Positions 7,746 to 17,837 are shown, counted from the first letter of the stretch. The stretch is DNA of 19,877 nucleotides from JACZST01 sp964195155 (GCA_964195155.1 CAXMOP010000016.1:1-19877); one strand, 5' to 3'. Notes: a model not told the origin generated them from the sequence alone. Translations and numbers: made by a program.

Positions 7746-7802
7746 CGGCTCCGCAGATCGGGTGCGATCCAGTCCTCTGTTGGTGAGGCCGTTTGCAGAG
7801 CC

Positions 7803-8450
7803 GTGGGCCAGAGCGGCCCGCCGCCACGCACTGGCAAGAGTCCCTTAACTGCTATCGACAGGACGCCCACCCACTCGGTACGCGCTCTCACCCCCGAATT
7901 GCTTGCCGTTTCCGCCGGGGTATCGCTTCTGTCGGCGCTATTCTTCGGTGCATTGATGGCCAAGAAAGACGTACCAGGACTGGAGCCCAGGGGGTTCCGG
8001 TGGGTGATCTCAGGACGGCTCGCGGTATCTGACCGGATCGGTGGATCCGGCTTTCAGCACCGGAAAGTTCGTCGCGAGGAAGAGATCAAGTGGCTCAGCG
8101 ATCAGGGGATCAACACCATCCTGAGCTTCCTTTCCCCCGGCCAGAATCGAAGCGCTTATGACGAGGCCGGTTTCCGGTTTCTCAACCACACCGTGGACGG
8201 GATGCCCGAGGAGCCGGGGGAGATCGAAGCGATCTTTGCCGCCATGGATGAAGCGGTGAACGAGCCAGGGGCATGCGTGCTGATCCACAGGGACTCGATC
8301 GACGAAGCCATAGCGGGCCTGCTTGCCGGGTACCTCGTCCACTCCGGCATGGTCGCCGACCCGATCGTCGCTACCTCCCTGATTCAGGAGATCCTGGGAC
8401 GCCCGCTCGGCCCCGAGGGTCGGAGGCTGATTCCCGCTAGATCGCCATAG
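7803..8450 (+). CDS. Membrane-anchored dual-specificity phosphatase-like protein lacking the catalytic Cys (putative pseudophosphatase)
   Basis: 215 aa if read from GTG 7803. A hydrophobic segment at about residues 33-52 (LAVSAGVSLLSALFFGALMA) suggests one membrane helix. The rest has the layout of a tyrosine/dual-specificity phosphatase: RWVISGRLAVSDRIGG, then a WLSDQGINTILSF strand-helix, GFRFLNHTVDG, and VLIHRDSIDEAIAGLLAGYLV where active enzymes have HCx5R. H162 is present but the Cys is Arg163 and the P-loop Arg is absent, so activity by the usual mechanism is not expected. The start is uncertain: no strong ribosome site precedes 7803, and ATG 7956 would remove the helix. The fold call is from pattern only. 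It sits between ftsH and DUF2520, where other actinobacteria carry folate genes. Confidence 0.6.
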   Translation: MGQSGPPPRTGKSPLTAIDRTPTHSVRALTPELLAVSAGVSLLSALFFGALMAKKDVPGLEPRGFRWVISGRLAVSDRIGGSGFQHRKVRREEEIKWLSDQGINTILSFLSPGQNRSAYDEAGFRFLNHTVDGMPEEPGEIEAIFAAMDEAVNEPGACVLIHRDSIDEAIAGLLAGYLVHSGMVADPIVATSLIQEILGRPLGPEGRRLIPARSP

Positions 8451-8518
8451 GTGGCGTTTCTTCGATCGACGCTGCGTTGACAGCCAGCAGGCGATAGAAC
8501 CATTACGGTCAACGCCAC
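8451..8518 (+). promoter_or_regulatory. Leader with two mutually exclusive hairpins and a TTGACA box, upstream of DUF2520-panC-coaX
   Basis: GTGGCGTT (8451-8458) is complementary to AACGCCAC (8511-8518). GCGTTGAC (8474-8481) is complementary to GTCAACGC (8508-8515). The 3' arms overlap, so the two stems cannot form together. TTGACA at 8477-8482 could be a -35, with only a weak -10 (CATTAC, 8501-8506, 18-bp spacer). If that promoter is used, the first stem would not be transcribed. Function is inferred only. Confidence 0.35.
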
Positions 8519-8549
8519 GGGACCGATACCACGAAAGGATCGGAGCCAC

Positions 8550-9362
8550 ATGCGCATCGCCCTCGTCGGGCCAGGCCGGGCCGGAACCGCACTGGCCATG
8601 GCGTTGGATCGAGCCGGACACCACGTTGTTGCTATTGCTGCGCGACGGACTTCCCATGCCGCGGAAGCGGCCGCTCGATTCGGCGCCGATCCCATCGCAA
8701 TCGGTGATCCCATCCCGCCGGTGGACCTCTTGCTGATCGCGGTGCGCGACGCTGCGATCGATGAGGTCGCCCATATGGTGGCGCCGGTGTCGGGTGACGC
8801 AACTGCGGTCGTGCACCTCTCCGGTGCGACGAGCGTCGACGCTCTCGACCCCATTGCCGCGATGGGAACACCGACGGGCTCGTTTCACCCGTTGCAGACC
8901 CTCCCATCGCCCGCCTCGGGTGCCGACGAGCTGGATGGCGCGTGGATCGCGATCACCGCGACCGACCCGCTGCGAACAACGCTCCACGAGTTGGCAACTT
9001 CGTTCGGGGGCCGCCCCTTCGACCTCGACGACGAGCAGAAAGCTACCTATCACGCCGCGGCAGCGGCCGCCGCCAACTTCCCGCTGGCGGCGCTCATGGT
9101 CTCCCATGACCTCTTCGTCGCCGCCGAGGTCCCGTTCGAGGTCGCAAGACCGCTCGTCGAGACGATGGTCGCCAACGCCTTTGAGCAGGGGCCATCACAG
9201 TCGCTGACCGGCCCGGTGGCCCGGGGCGACGTCGATACGGTCGTGGCACAGCTCGCAGCCGTCACCGCCGACACGCCGCGATGGCGCAATGCGTTTCTCG
9301 AGATGATTCGGGCCACCGCAGAGGTCGCGGGCACGTGGGAACAATTCAAGGACCTGTCGTGA
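8550..9362 (+). CDS. Rossmann-fold, DUF2520-domain protein (ProC/PanE-like putative NADP oxidoreductase)
   Basis: 270 aa. The N-terminal Rossmann motif G-P-G-R-A-G lies at residues 7-12 of MRIALVGPGRAGTALAMAL, followed by VDLLLIAVRDAAIDEVA and VVHLSGATSVDAL. GSFHPLQTLP near 110-119 is characteristic of this family. The C-terminal DUF2520 half is helical, with AAAAAANFPLAALM. The family resembles pyrroline-5-carboxylate and ketopantoate reductases, and it is repeatedly found directly before panC in actinobacteria (Rv3603c). A reductase step in pantoate supply is an attractive but unproven role. ATG 8550 has GGAG 6 nt upstream, and the stop overlaps the panC start (GTGA). Confidence 0.88.
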   Translation: MRIALVGPGRAGTALAMALDRAGHHVVAIAARRTSHAAEAAARFGADPIAIGDPIPPVDLLLIAVRDAAIDEVAHMVAPVSGDATAVVHLSGATSVDALDPIAAMGTPTGSFHPLQTLPSPASGADELDGAWIAITATDPLRTTLHELATSFGGRPFDLDDEQKATYHAAAAAAANFPLAALMVSHDLFVAAEVPFEVARPLVETMVANAFEQGPSQSLTGPVARGDVDTVVAQLAAVTADTPRWRNAFLEMIRATAEVAGTWEQFKDLS

Positions 9363-10255
9363 GGACCGTCACTACCTTCGGCGAGGCGCGCCGAGCCGGC
9401 GGCGGCAGTGTCGGGCTCGTGCCAACGATGGGCGCCCTCCACGAGGGTCACCTCAGCCATATCGAGGCAGCCCGGGGGGCGAACGACACCGTTGTGGTCA
9501 GCCTGTTCGTCAATCCGCTGCAGTTCGATGAGCGCGACGACCTCTTTGCGTATCCCCGCGACCTCTCCCGGGACGCTGAGCTGGTGGCGAAGGCGGGCGC
9601 CGACGTCCTATTCGCTCCCGAGCCCGATGAGGTCTATCCGGAGCCACCCCTCACCGTGGTTTCGGTGTCCGGGGTCGGTGGGGGCATGGAGGGTGATCAT
9701 CGTCCCGGCCACTTCAACGGGGTAGCAATCGTGGTCGCCAAGCTGCTTGCCGGACTCCGCCCGGATCGGGCCTATTTCGGGCGAAAGGACGCTCAGCAGT
9801 TGGCAGTGGTCAAGCGGATAGGGTTCGATCTGTCCTTTCCGATCGAGATCATCGGTGGACCCACCGTCAGAGAGAGCGACGGGCTGGCACTGTCGTCGCG
9901 CAACACCCGGCTATCTCCAGCCGAGCGTGTGGTGGCGCGTTCGCTGTTCGCGGGGCTCGAGGCGGTCGCCGAAGCGGTCGATCGGGGAGAGGGGAGTGCC
10001 AGCACGCTCCAGGCCCTGGCGAGCGCGCCCATCGTTGCCGAGTCCGGCGCCACGCTCGAGTACGCCACACTGGCCTCTCAGAAAGCTGCGGCGCCGATGC
10101 ACGGGCTCGATGCACCGGCGTTCCTTGCCGTCGCCGCAAGAGTGGGCAGGACCAGACTGATCGATAACGTACACATCGACAGCGCTGGCGATGTTTGGGT
10201 CGCAGATCTCGGATCCCGTCTCGACGGCCCTTCGATCCTCTACCAGGAGACGTAA
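9359..10255 (+). CDS. panC: Pantothenate synthetase (pantoate--beta-alanine ligase)
   Basis: 298 aa. It condenses pantoate and beta-alanine with ATP, via pantoyl-adenylate, to give pantothenate. VPTMGALHEGH holds the HxGH nucleotide site (H28, H31). SLFVNPLQFDERDDLFAYPRD, RPDRAYFGRKDAQQLAVVKR and RESDGLALSSRN (the KMSKS-equivalent) are all present. Start GTG 9359 overlaps the DUF2520 stop and has AAGGA just upstream; in-frame reading further up lies inside DUF2520. The end overlaps the coaX start (TAATG). The C-terminal part is a normal PanC domain, not a fusion. panD, which makes beta-alanine and often follows panC, is not here. Confidence 0.97.
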   Translation: MRTVTTFGEARRAGGGSVGLVPTMGALHEGHLSHIEAARGANDTVVVSLFVNPLQFDERDDLFAYPRDLSRDAELVAKAGADVLFAPEPDEVYPEPPLTVVSVSGVGGGMEGDHRPGHFNGVAIVVAKLLAGLRPDRAYFGRKDAQQLAVVKRIGFDLSFPIEIIGGPTVRESDGLALSSRNTRLSPAERVVARSLFAGLEAVAEAVDRGEGSASTLQALASAPIVAESGATLEYATLASQKAAAPMHGLDAPAFLAVAARVGRTRLIDNVHIDSAGDVWVADLGSRLDGPSILYQET

Positions 10256-11028
10256 TGCTGCTCACGATCGACGTCGGGAACACGCAGATCGTCGCTGGGC
10301 TGTTCGACGGTGACAGCCTGGCCGGCCACTGGCGCCTCACCACGCGGGATCGCACCCAGGACGAGATGCGGTGGGAAGTGATCGGGGTGCTCGGTCTCGA
10401 TGGCTTTACGCCAAAGGACATTGAGGGTGTCGCCATCTGCAGCGTGGTGCCTGCGGTCACGACCACCCTGCGCGGCGCTGCACCGGCCCTGACCGGGGGC
10501 GGCGAGGTCGTCGTTGTGGAGCCCGGGACGAAGACGGGGATGCCCATTCTCATCGACAACCCGCGCGAGGTTGGTGCCGACCGCATCGTCAACGCGGTGG
10601 CGGCGCGTCATCGGCATGGAATGCCGGCGATCGTGGTCGACTTTGGCACCTCAACCAACTTTGACGTCGTCAACGCCGAGGGCGCCTACATCGGTGGGGT
10701 GATCGCACCGGGGGTGGAGATCGCGACGGATGCCCTGGTCGGCGGGACGGCGGCTCTGCGGCGCGTCGAGTTCACACCGCCCCGCTCCCCGATCGGCAAA
10801 GGGACCGTCGAGGCGATCCAGAGCGGCGCGTTGTATGGCCACGCCGGCCTCGTCGACGGCATCGTCGAGCGAATCCGCGCCGAGCTCGACGCGGATCCGG
10901 TGGTCCTCGCCACCGGTGGGCTCGCCTCTACCATCGTCCCTCACTGCCGGCTGGTCGAAACGGTCGATGAATACCTGACGCTGGAGGGCCTCCGGCTCAT
11001 CTACGACATGAACCAGGGAGATGGATGA
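10255..11028 (+). CDS. coaX: Type III pantothenate kinase
   Basis: 257 aa, the family length. It phosphorylates pantothenate, the first step toward CoA. The phosphate-binding motif DVGNTQIVAGLF is at residues 6-17. VGADRIVNAVAA, VVDFGTSTNFDVVN and GGVIAPGVEIATDAL follow, and VVLATGGLAS lies toward the C-terminus. ATG 10255 shares its A with the panC stop TAA, and AGGAGA precedes it at 10245-10250; the 20 codons upstream in this frame lie inside panC. The end overlaps lysS (ATGA). Confidence 0.97.
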   Translation: MLLTIDVGNTQIVAGLFDGDSLAGHWRLTTRDRTQDEMRWEVIGVLGLDGFTPKDIEGVAICSVVPAVTTTLRGAAPALTGGGEVVVVEPGTKTGMPILIDNPREVGADRIVNAVAARHRHGMPAIVVDFGTSTNFDVVNAEGAYIGGVIAPGVEIATDALVGGTAALRRVEFTPPRSPIGKGTVEAIQSGALYGHAGLVDGIVERIRAELDADPVVLATGGLASTIVPHCRLVETVDEYLTLEGLRLIYDMNQGDG

Positions 11029-12509
11029 GCGACGACACCGGGCCGCAAGACGATCCCCTGGTCGCAGGCCGGATCGCCAAGCACGAAGCGGTGATGTCGA
11101 GCGGGGGCTACCCGTATCGGTTCGATCGCACCGACCTTGCCGATGATCTGTCTGCGCGCTTCGGCAATCTGGAGCCGGGGACTGAAACCGGTGAGGTCGT
11201 CACGGTCGCCGGGCGGTTGATGACCGTCCGGGAGATGGGCGCCCTGTCTTTCGCGGTGCTCCAGGATGTATCGGGCCGCATTCAGCTGTTCGTATCGAGG
11301 GAGGTCCTCGGCGACGAGGAGTTCGATCGTTTCCTCAACCTCGACGGCGGAGACTGGATCGGAGCGACCGGTGAGGTGATCACGACCAAGAAGGGGGAAC
11401 TGTCGGTGCGCATCGCCTCGGTCACGCTCCTGGCCAAATCGCTGCGGCCGCTGCCGGAGAAGTGGCACGGCCTCAAGGACGTTGAGGCTCGATCGAGGCG
11501 CCGCTACGTCGATCTGATGGTCAACGAGCATGCCAGAACAACTGCGTTGACGCGGGCTGCGATCGTGTCTGAGCTGCGGCGCCAGTTCGAGGACCGCGGC
11601 TTCGTAGAGGTGGAAACGCCGGTGCTTTCGTCGCAGGCGACCGGGGCGATCGCCCGTCCATTCACGACTCACCACAACGCCCTCGATATCGACCTGCACC
11701 TCCGGATCGCCACCGAGCTCTACCTGAAGCGGTTGGTGGTCGGCGGGCTGGAGCGGGTGTTTGAGATTGGGAGGATCTTCCGAAACGAAGGAATTGACGC
11801 CACCCATAACCCCGAGTTCACGATGCTCGAGGCCTACCAGGCGTTCGCGGATTACCACGACATCATGGTGCTGATCGAAGAGGTGGTCGCAGCGGTGGCC
11901 CTTGCCTCCGCGGGGTCCACATCAATCAGCTTCCAGGGTCGCGGGCTCGATCTGACGCCGCCCTACCGCAGGGCCACGTTGATCGACCTGGTGTCCGACG
12001 CCCTCGGCGACAGCGTGTCACTCGACACCGCGCCGGAGCATCTGCGTGCGATCGGCGAGGCGCGCGGTGTTGGGATCGGCGCGACAGATGGCCCGGGACG
12101 GATGCTCTATGCGCTCTACGAGGCACTGGTCGAGCCCGAGATCTGGGAGCCCACCTTCGTCCTCGACTATCCAAAGGAGGTCTCACCGCTGGCGAGGGCC
12201 CACCGCGACGACCCGGAGCTCACCGAGCGATTCGAGCTCGTCATCGCCGGATCCGAGTACGCCAACGCGTTCTCGGAGCTCAACGATCCCTTCGACCAGC
12301 AAGACCGGTTCGCCGATCAGGCGGCGGCGCGGGCGGCGGGCGACGACGAGGCCCACGCCATCGATGAGGATTACTTGCGGGCCCTCGAATATGGGCTGCC
12401 CCCGACCGGAGGGCTCGGCATCGGCGTCGATCGGCTGGTGATGCTGCTCACGGACCAGCCCCACATCCGGGAAGTGGTCCTGTTTCCCACCATGCGGCCC
12501 GAGGCATGA
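11025..12509 (+). CDS. lysS: Lysyl-tRNA synthetase, class II
   Basis: 494 aa. It charges tRNA-Lys. The N-terminal OB-fold anticodon-binding domain covers about residues 55-140 (VVTVAGRLMTVREMG, then LQDVSGRIQLFV). The class II catalytic core has motif 1 around FVEVETPVL (193-201), motif 2 RVFEIGRIFRNEG (244-256) with THNPEFTMLEAYQAFADY, and motif 3 GIGVDRLVMLL (465 onward). The ARPFTTHHNALD segment is typical of LysRS. The start overlaps the coaX stop by 4 nt, making it the last gene of the 8550-12509 run. A strong hairpin follows at 12536. Confidence 0.97.
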   Translation: MSDDTGPQDDPLVAGRIAKHEAVMSSGGYPYRFDRTDLADDLSARFGNLEPGTETGEVVTVAGRLMTVREMGALSFAVLQDVSGRIQLFVSREVLGDEEFDRFLNLDGGDWIGATGEVITTKKGELSVRIASVTLLAKSLRPLPEKWHGLKDVEARSRRRYVDLMVNEHARTTALTRAAIVSELRRQFEDRGFVEVETPVLSSQATGAIARPFTTHHNALDIDLHLRIATELYLKRLVVGGLERVFEIGRIFRNEGIDATHNPEFTMLEAYQAFADYHDIMVLIEEVVAAVALASAGSTSISFQGRGLDLTPPYRRATLIDLVSDALGDSVSLDTAPEHLRAIGEARGVGIGATDGPGRMLYALYEALVEPEIWEPTFVLDYPKEVSPLARAHRDDPELTERFELVIAGSEYANAFSELNDPFDQQDRFADQAAARAAGDDEAHAIDEDYLRALEYGLPPTGGLGIGVDRLVMLLTDQPHIREVVLFPTMRPEA

Positions 12510-12535
12510 CCGAATCGCTTCGTCCTCAGGGCGTG

Positions 12536-12592
12536 GTCCGTCGCGTGCGCTTAGGACCTCGCATACGGGGGTCGTAGACGCACGCGACGGAC
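12536..12592. terminator. Long hairpin, bidirectional terminator between convergent genes
   Basis: Perfect 14-bp inverted repeat GTCCGTCGCGTGCG (12536-12549) and CGCACGCGACGGAC (12579-12592). The 29-nt loop can itself fold through GACCTC / GGGGTC. It lies between the lysS stop (12509) and the stop of the minus-strand prenyl synthase (12605), so it can end both transcripts. Confidence 0.8.
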
Positions 12593-12604
12593 TGGGGACG
12601 CGGG

Positions 12605-13597
12605 CTATGCGCGCGCCTCGTTCACCCGATCGAGGAGGTAGGAATCGAGGCTTTCGAGGACCTCGCGCAGCTCGGCTGAATCGATCCGCGCCGCGGCCTT
12701 TTCTGCGACGCCGATCCGGTCGACGGCTTCGTCGAGGACGCGGTCGATGAATCCCCCGTCGATAGTGATCTCGATGACGCGGTCGATCACCTGCCCGTCG
12801 GTCGGCGGCCCATCTGAGAGCAGGCTTCTGACCTCATCGCTCGCCGGCCCTTCTGCGGCGTACAGCAGCGGCAGCGTGTAGACCCCCTCGCGGATGTCTG
12901 ACCCGGCCGGCTTGCCGAGGAACTGCTCGTCCGCAACCAGATCGAGCACGTCGTCGGTGATCTGGAAGACCAGGCCCATCTCCCACGCCCAGTCGCTGAT
13001 CGCCTCGATTGCATCGCGATCGGCGCCGGCGGTCATCGCCCCGAGCCGCGCCGAGGTGCGGATGAGGCTTGCCGTCTTGCCGCCGATCACCCGGTAGTAC
13101 CCATCGGGCCCGTGGTCCAGGCCTCCCCCGAACCGGAGCTCGGCCACCTGGCCCTCGACCAAGCGGGCGTACGTGGAGGCGATGAGCGCCACCGCCTCCT
13201 CGCCGAGGGGGGCGGCGACCTCCGAGGCCCTGGCCAGCAAGAAGTCCCCCGCCAGGATGGCGACGGTATTCGTCCAGTTGTCGTTCACCGAGGCCTGGCC
13301 TCGCCGGCTGTCGGCCTCGTCGATGACGTCGTCGTGGTACAGCGATCCGAGATGTACCAGCTCGACCGACACACCCGCTTCGATCGGGCCGGCACCGAGG
13401 TCCGGGCCCAGTTCTGCTGCGACCTGTGCAACCAGCGGTCGGTAGCGTTTTCCGCCGGCGCGAAGCAAATGCTGAGCAAGCTCGGTGAGAAACTCTTCTT
13501 CGGATCTCGTTACCTCATCAAGGCGAGCCTCGACGGCGACGATACGTTCCCATACACCGGGAATCGGCACGAGTTTTCGGAGGATGGGTCGGTCCAC
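12605..13597 (-). CDS. Polyprenyl diphosphate synthase (trans-isoprenyl, likely medium/long chain)
   Basis: 330 aa from GTG 13597, with GGAG 6 nt upstream on the minus strand. It elongates allylic diphosphates with IPP, probably to a menaquinone side-chain precursor. GGKRYRP is at residues 48-54, the first Asp-rich motif DDVID at 89-93 with RRG after it, GGKTASL near 172-178, and the second Asp-rich motif DDVLD at 215-219. The residues 4 and 5 before the first motif are small (S85, G84), which in this family permits long products; the exact length cannot be read. The frame stays open back to 13837, but that extension would overlap the clpC start and is rejected. It stands alone on the minus strand between lysS and clpC. 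Confidence 0.93.
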   Translation of the reverse strand: MDRPILRKLVPIPGVWERIVAVEARLDEVTRSEEEFLTELAQHLLRAGGKRYRPLVAQVAAELGPDLGAGPIEAGVSVELVHLGSLYHDDVIDEADSRRGQASVNDNWTNTVAILAGDFLLARASEVAAPLGEEAVALIASTYARLVEGQVAELRFGGGLDHGPDGYYRVIGGKTASLIRTSARLGAMTAGADRDAIEAISDWAWEMGLVFQITDDVLDLVADEQFLGKPAGSDIREGVYTLPLLYAAEGPASDEVRSLLSDGPPTDGQVIDRVIEITIDGGFIDRVLDEAVDRIGVAEKAAARIDSAELREVLESLDSYLLDRVNEARA

Positions 13598-13705
13598 TGA
13601 CGGCTCCAAAGGCCAGACGGGGGAATCACGATGGTAGCGGGAGCGTTGTTCAAGATCAGGGCCCCGTCCCGCTCGGCCCGCCACAGGATTATGAAGACCC
13701 CGGCC

Positions 13706-13736
13706 TATACTCAGCGAGGCGCCTACAAGAGGCGCC
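13706..13736 (+). promoter_or_regulatory. clpC promoter region: -10 box and duplicated GAGGCGCC
   Basis: TATACT at 13706-13711 is a good -10, 49 bp before the clpC start, but no convincing -35 lies 16-18 bp upstream. Just downstream, GAGGCGCC occurs twice (13716-13723, 13729-13736; 13-bp period). The self-complementary GGCGCC halves can form a 6-bp hairpin with a 7-nt loop in the 5' leader. A regulator site or leader structure is possible. I do not see a canonical CtsR, HspR or ClgR box. Confidence 0.45.
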
Positions 13737-13760
13737 ACAGTTACATCACGAGGTAGCGGC

Positions 13761-16265
<2,505 letters not shown>

Positions 16266-16268
16266 TTC

Positions 16269-16295
16269 GAGTCGCGAGTCGCGAGTCGCGAGTCG
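16269..16295. repeat. Tandem heptamer array, GAGTCGC x3.9 (first copy)
   Basis: Three full GAGTCGC units plus GAGTCG, starting 4 bp after the clpC stop. It repeats exactly at 16414-16440 as part of the larger duplication. It is related in unit length and GAGT core to arrays at 1209 and 2843. Confidence 0.85.
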
Positions 16296-16350
16296 TCCTC
16301 CCTGCGGGAGCGCCGCTTCTTCGTTTCATCCATGGCCTTGCTCGCGACTC
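16269..16350. repeat. 82-bp inverted-repeat module after clpC (repeated at 16414-16495)
   Basis: GAGTCGCGAG at the left end is the exact reverse complement of CTCGCGACTC at 16341-16350. Because the left arm is inside the heptamer array, it can pair in three registers. An inner hairpin CTCCC-TGC-GGGAG lies at 16298-16310. It might act as a terminator for clpC or be a small non-coding palindromic element; no transposase is present. Confidence 0.6.
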
Positions 16351-16413
16351 GCCTTCGCGGCCATCGAAACCTGGGATCAACCCCCGGTAGAGCTCGCGGA
16401 GAGCGAGTGGTTC

Positions 16414-16440
16414 GAGTCGCGAGTCGCGAGTCGCGAGTCG
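16414..16440. repeat. Tandem heptamer array, GAGTCGC x3.9 (second copy)
   Basis: Second copy of the array at 16269-16295, offset by exactly 145 bp, with no base changes within the array. Confidence 0.85.
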
Positions 16441-16526
16441 TCCTCCCTGCGGGAGCGCCGCTTCTTTGTTTCATCCGTGGCCTTGCTCGCGACTCCCTCG
16501 CCATGCATCAATGATCGCAATCCCTC

Positions 16527-16532
16527 TAGACT
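16527..16532 (+). promoter_or_regulatory. Possible -10 element for the BMP transporter operon
   Basis: TAGACT fits the actinobacterial TANNNT -10 pattern and lies 57 bp before the lipoprotein start, in unique sequence after the duplication. No clear -35 is seen 16-18 bp upstream. Confidence 0.35.
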
Positions 16533-16588
16533 GCGGGTCGCGCTTGAGTCGCGCGGCCCTGTTACAGACCACACGGAGGTTTGTCCTA

Positions 16589-17776
16589 ATGACCAGAATG
16601 AAGAGGCGAGGCGTGCTCGTAGTGCTCCTCCTAGCGTTTGCGCTGATCGCGGCGGCGTGTAGTGACTCGGAAGACACCACGACGACCGCGGCCGCGGCTG
16701 CTACTACCACCACGGCGGCGGCGGCCACCACTACCACCACAGGTGAAGCAGAAACGACGACAACAACGGAAGCGGTCTTTGAAGGGGAGCCGGTACTCGC
16801 GTGTGTCGTCACCGACCTCGCCGGCGTGGACGACCAGAGCTTCAACCAGAGCGCCTGGGAAGGCGTATTGAAGGCGGAAGCAGACGGATTCGCCGCCCCG
16901 GGTTCCAGATTCCTCGAGTCGGATGCCGAGGAGGATTGGCAACCGAACATCGACGTGTTCATCGCCCAGGGCTGTCAGCACATTGTCACGGTCGGGTTCT
17001 TCCTGGGAGGGGTCACGGCGATCAACGCCACAGAACACCCGGAGATCACCTGGACCATGGTCGACAACGTTCTGACCGACGAGGACTTCGTCCCGCTGAA
17101 CCTGCCGAACGTGCGTGAGCTCGTGTACCAGACAGACCAGGCTGCGTTCGCCGCCGGTTACCTGGCGGCCGGCGTGACCCAGACCGGCATCCTGGGCACC
17201 TACGGTGGGGCCAACATCCCAACGGTGAGCATCTTCCTCGATGGCTTTACCCGTGGCGTCGCGCATTACAACGAGATAAAGGGAACGGACGTAGTGGTTC
17301 TCGGGTGGGACGTCGAGGCGCAGGACGGTGTGTTCACCGGCAGCTTCACCGACTTTGTTCTCGCTCGAGACACGGCGGACAGCCTGTTCCAAGAAGGCGT
17401 CGACATCATGATCCCGGTTGGTGGGCAGATCAACCTCCCGGCCGGTGACGCCATCAACGCCGGTGGTCTCGATGCGGCGCTCATTGGCGTGGACGCCGAT
17501 GCGTTCTTCGCCATGGACGCCCAGTACGCGGATCTCTGGCTGACCACCGTGGAGAAGAACATCCTGGACCTGGTGGCCCAGTCGGTCCAAGAGCAGGCGG
17601 AAGGCACCTGGTCGGCAGGGACCTTCTTGGGTGATCTCAGCAACAGCGGGGTGGGGCTCGCCCCCTTCCACAGCTGGGAGGACAGAGTATCGGCCGAGCT
17701 TGCCGCCGAGGTGGAGCAGCTGCTCTTGGACATCGAGGCCGGCGTTATCAAGGCCGACTTCTTTGTCGTTGACTAG
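16589..17776 (+). CDS. BMP/PnrA-family substrate-binding lipoprotein (probable nucleoside uptake)
   Basis: 395 aa. A lipoprotein signal peptide (MTRMKRRGVLVVLLLAFALIAA then AC) places the lipidated Cys at residue 24. A Thr/Ala-rich low-complexity linker follows (about 28-63). The Bmp domain shows VTDLAGVDDQSFNQSAWEG, VGFFLGGVTAI and LGTYGGANIPTVSIFLDGF; the D-D-x-S-F-N segment is characteristic of PnrA-like purine nucleoside receptors. It should sit on the outer face of the membrane and deliver ligand to the transporter encoded next. ATG 16589 has GGAGG at 16575-16579; earlier in-frame starts lie in or near the repeat region and give no signal peptide. The ligand is inferred from the family, not shown. 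Confidence 0.92.
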   Translation: MTRMKRRGVLVVLLLAFALIAAACSDSEDTTTTAAAAATTTTAAAATTTTTGEAETTTTTEAVFEGEPVLACVVTDLAGVDDQSFNQSAWEGVLKAEADGFAAPGSRFLESDAEEDWQPNIDVFIAQGCQHIVTVGFFLGGVTAINATEHPEITWTMVDNVLTDEDFVPLNLPNVRELVYQTDQAAFAAGYLAAGVTQTGILGTYGGANIPTVSIFLDGFTRGVAHYNEIKGTDVVVLGWDVEAQDGVFTGSFTDFVLARDTADSLFQEGVDIMIPVGGQINLPAGDAINAGGLDAALIGVDADAFFAMDAQYADLWLTTVEKNILDLVAQSVQEQAEGTWSAGTFLGDLSNSGVGLAPFHSWEDRVSAELAAEVEQLLLDIEAGVIKADFFVVD

Positions 17777-17806
17777 TAAGTCGACCATCTGATCTGAACA
17801 ACATGG

Positions 17807-17837
17807 GCGGGGCCTCCGTTGCGGCGGGGGCCCCCGC
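17807..17837 (+). terminator. GC-rich hairpin between binding protein and ATPase (attenuator-like)
   Basis: GCGGGGCC (17807-17814) pairs with GGCCCCCGC (17829-17837) with one bulged C, followed by TCTCGTTT. A competing loopless palindrome of 14 bp (17824-17837) is also present. A partial terminator here would make the binding protein more abundant than the rest of the transporter. Confidence 0.55.

Noticed and set aside
16269..16440. Possible CRISPR array
   Set aside because: Contiguous 7-bp units without spacers, plus one simple 145-bp duplication; no cas genes are present.
16466..16588. 41-codon upstream extension of the BMP lipoprotein
   Set aside because: It would bury the lipoprotein signal peptide and read through the duplicated sequence. 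ATG 16589 has a good GGAGG.
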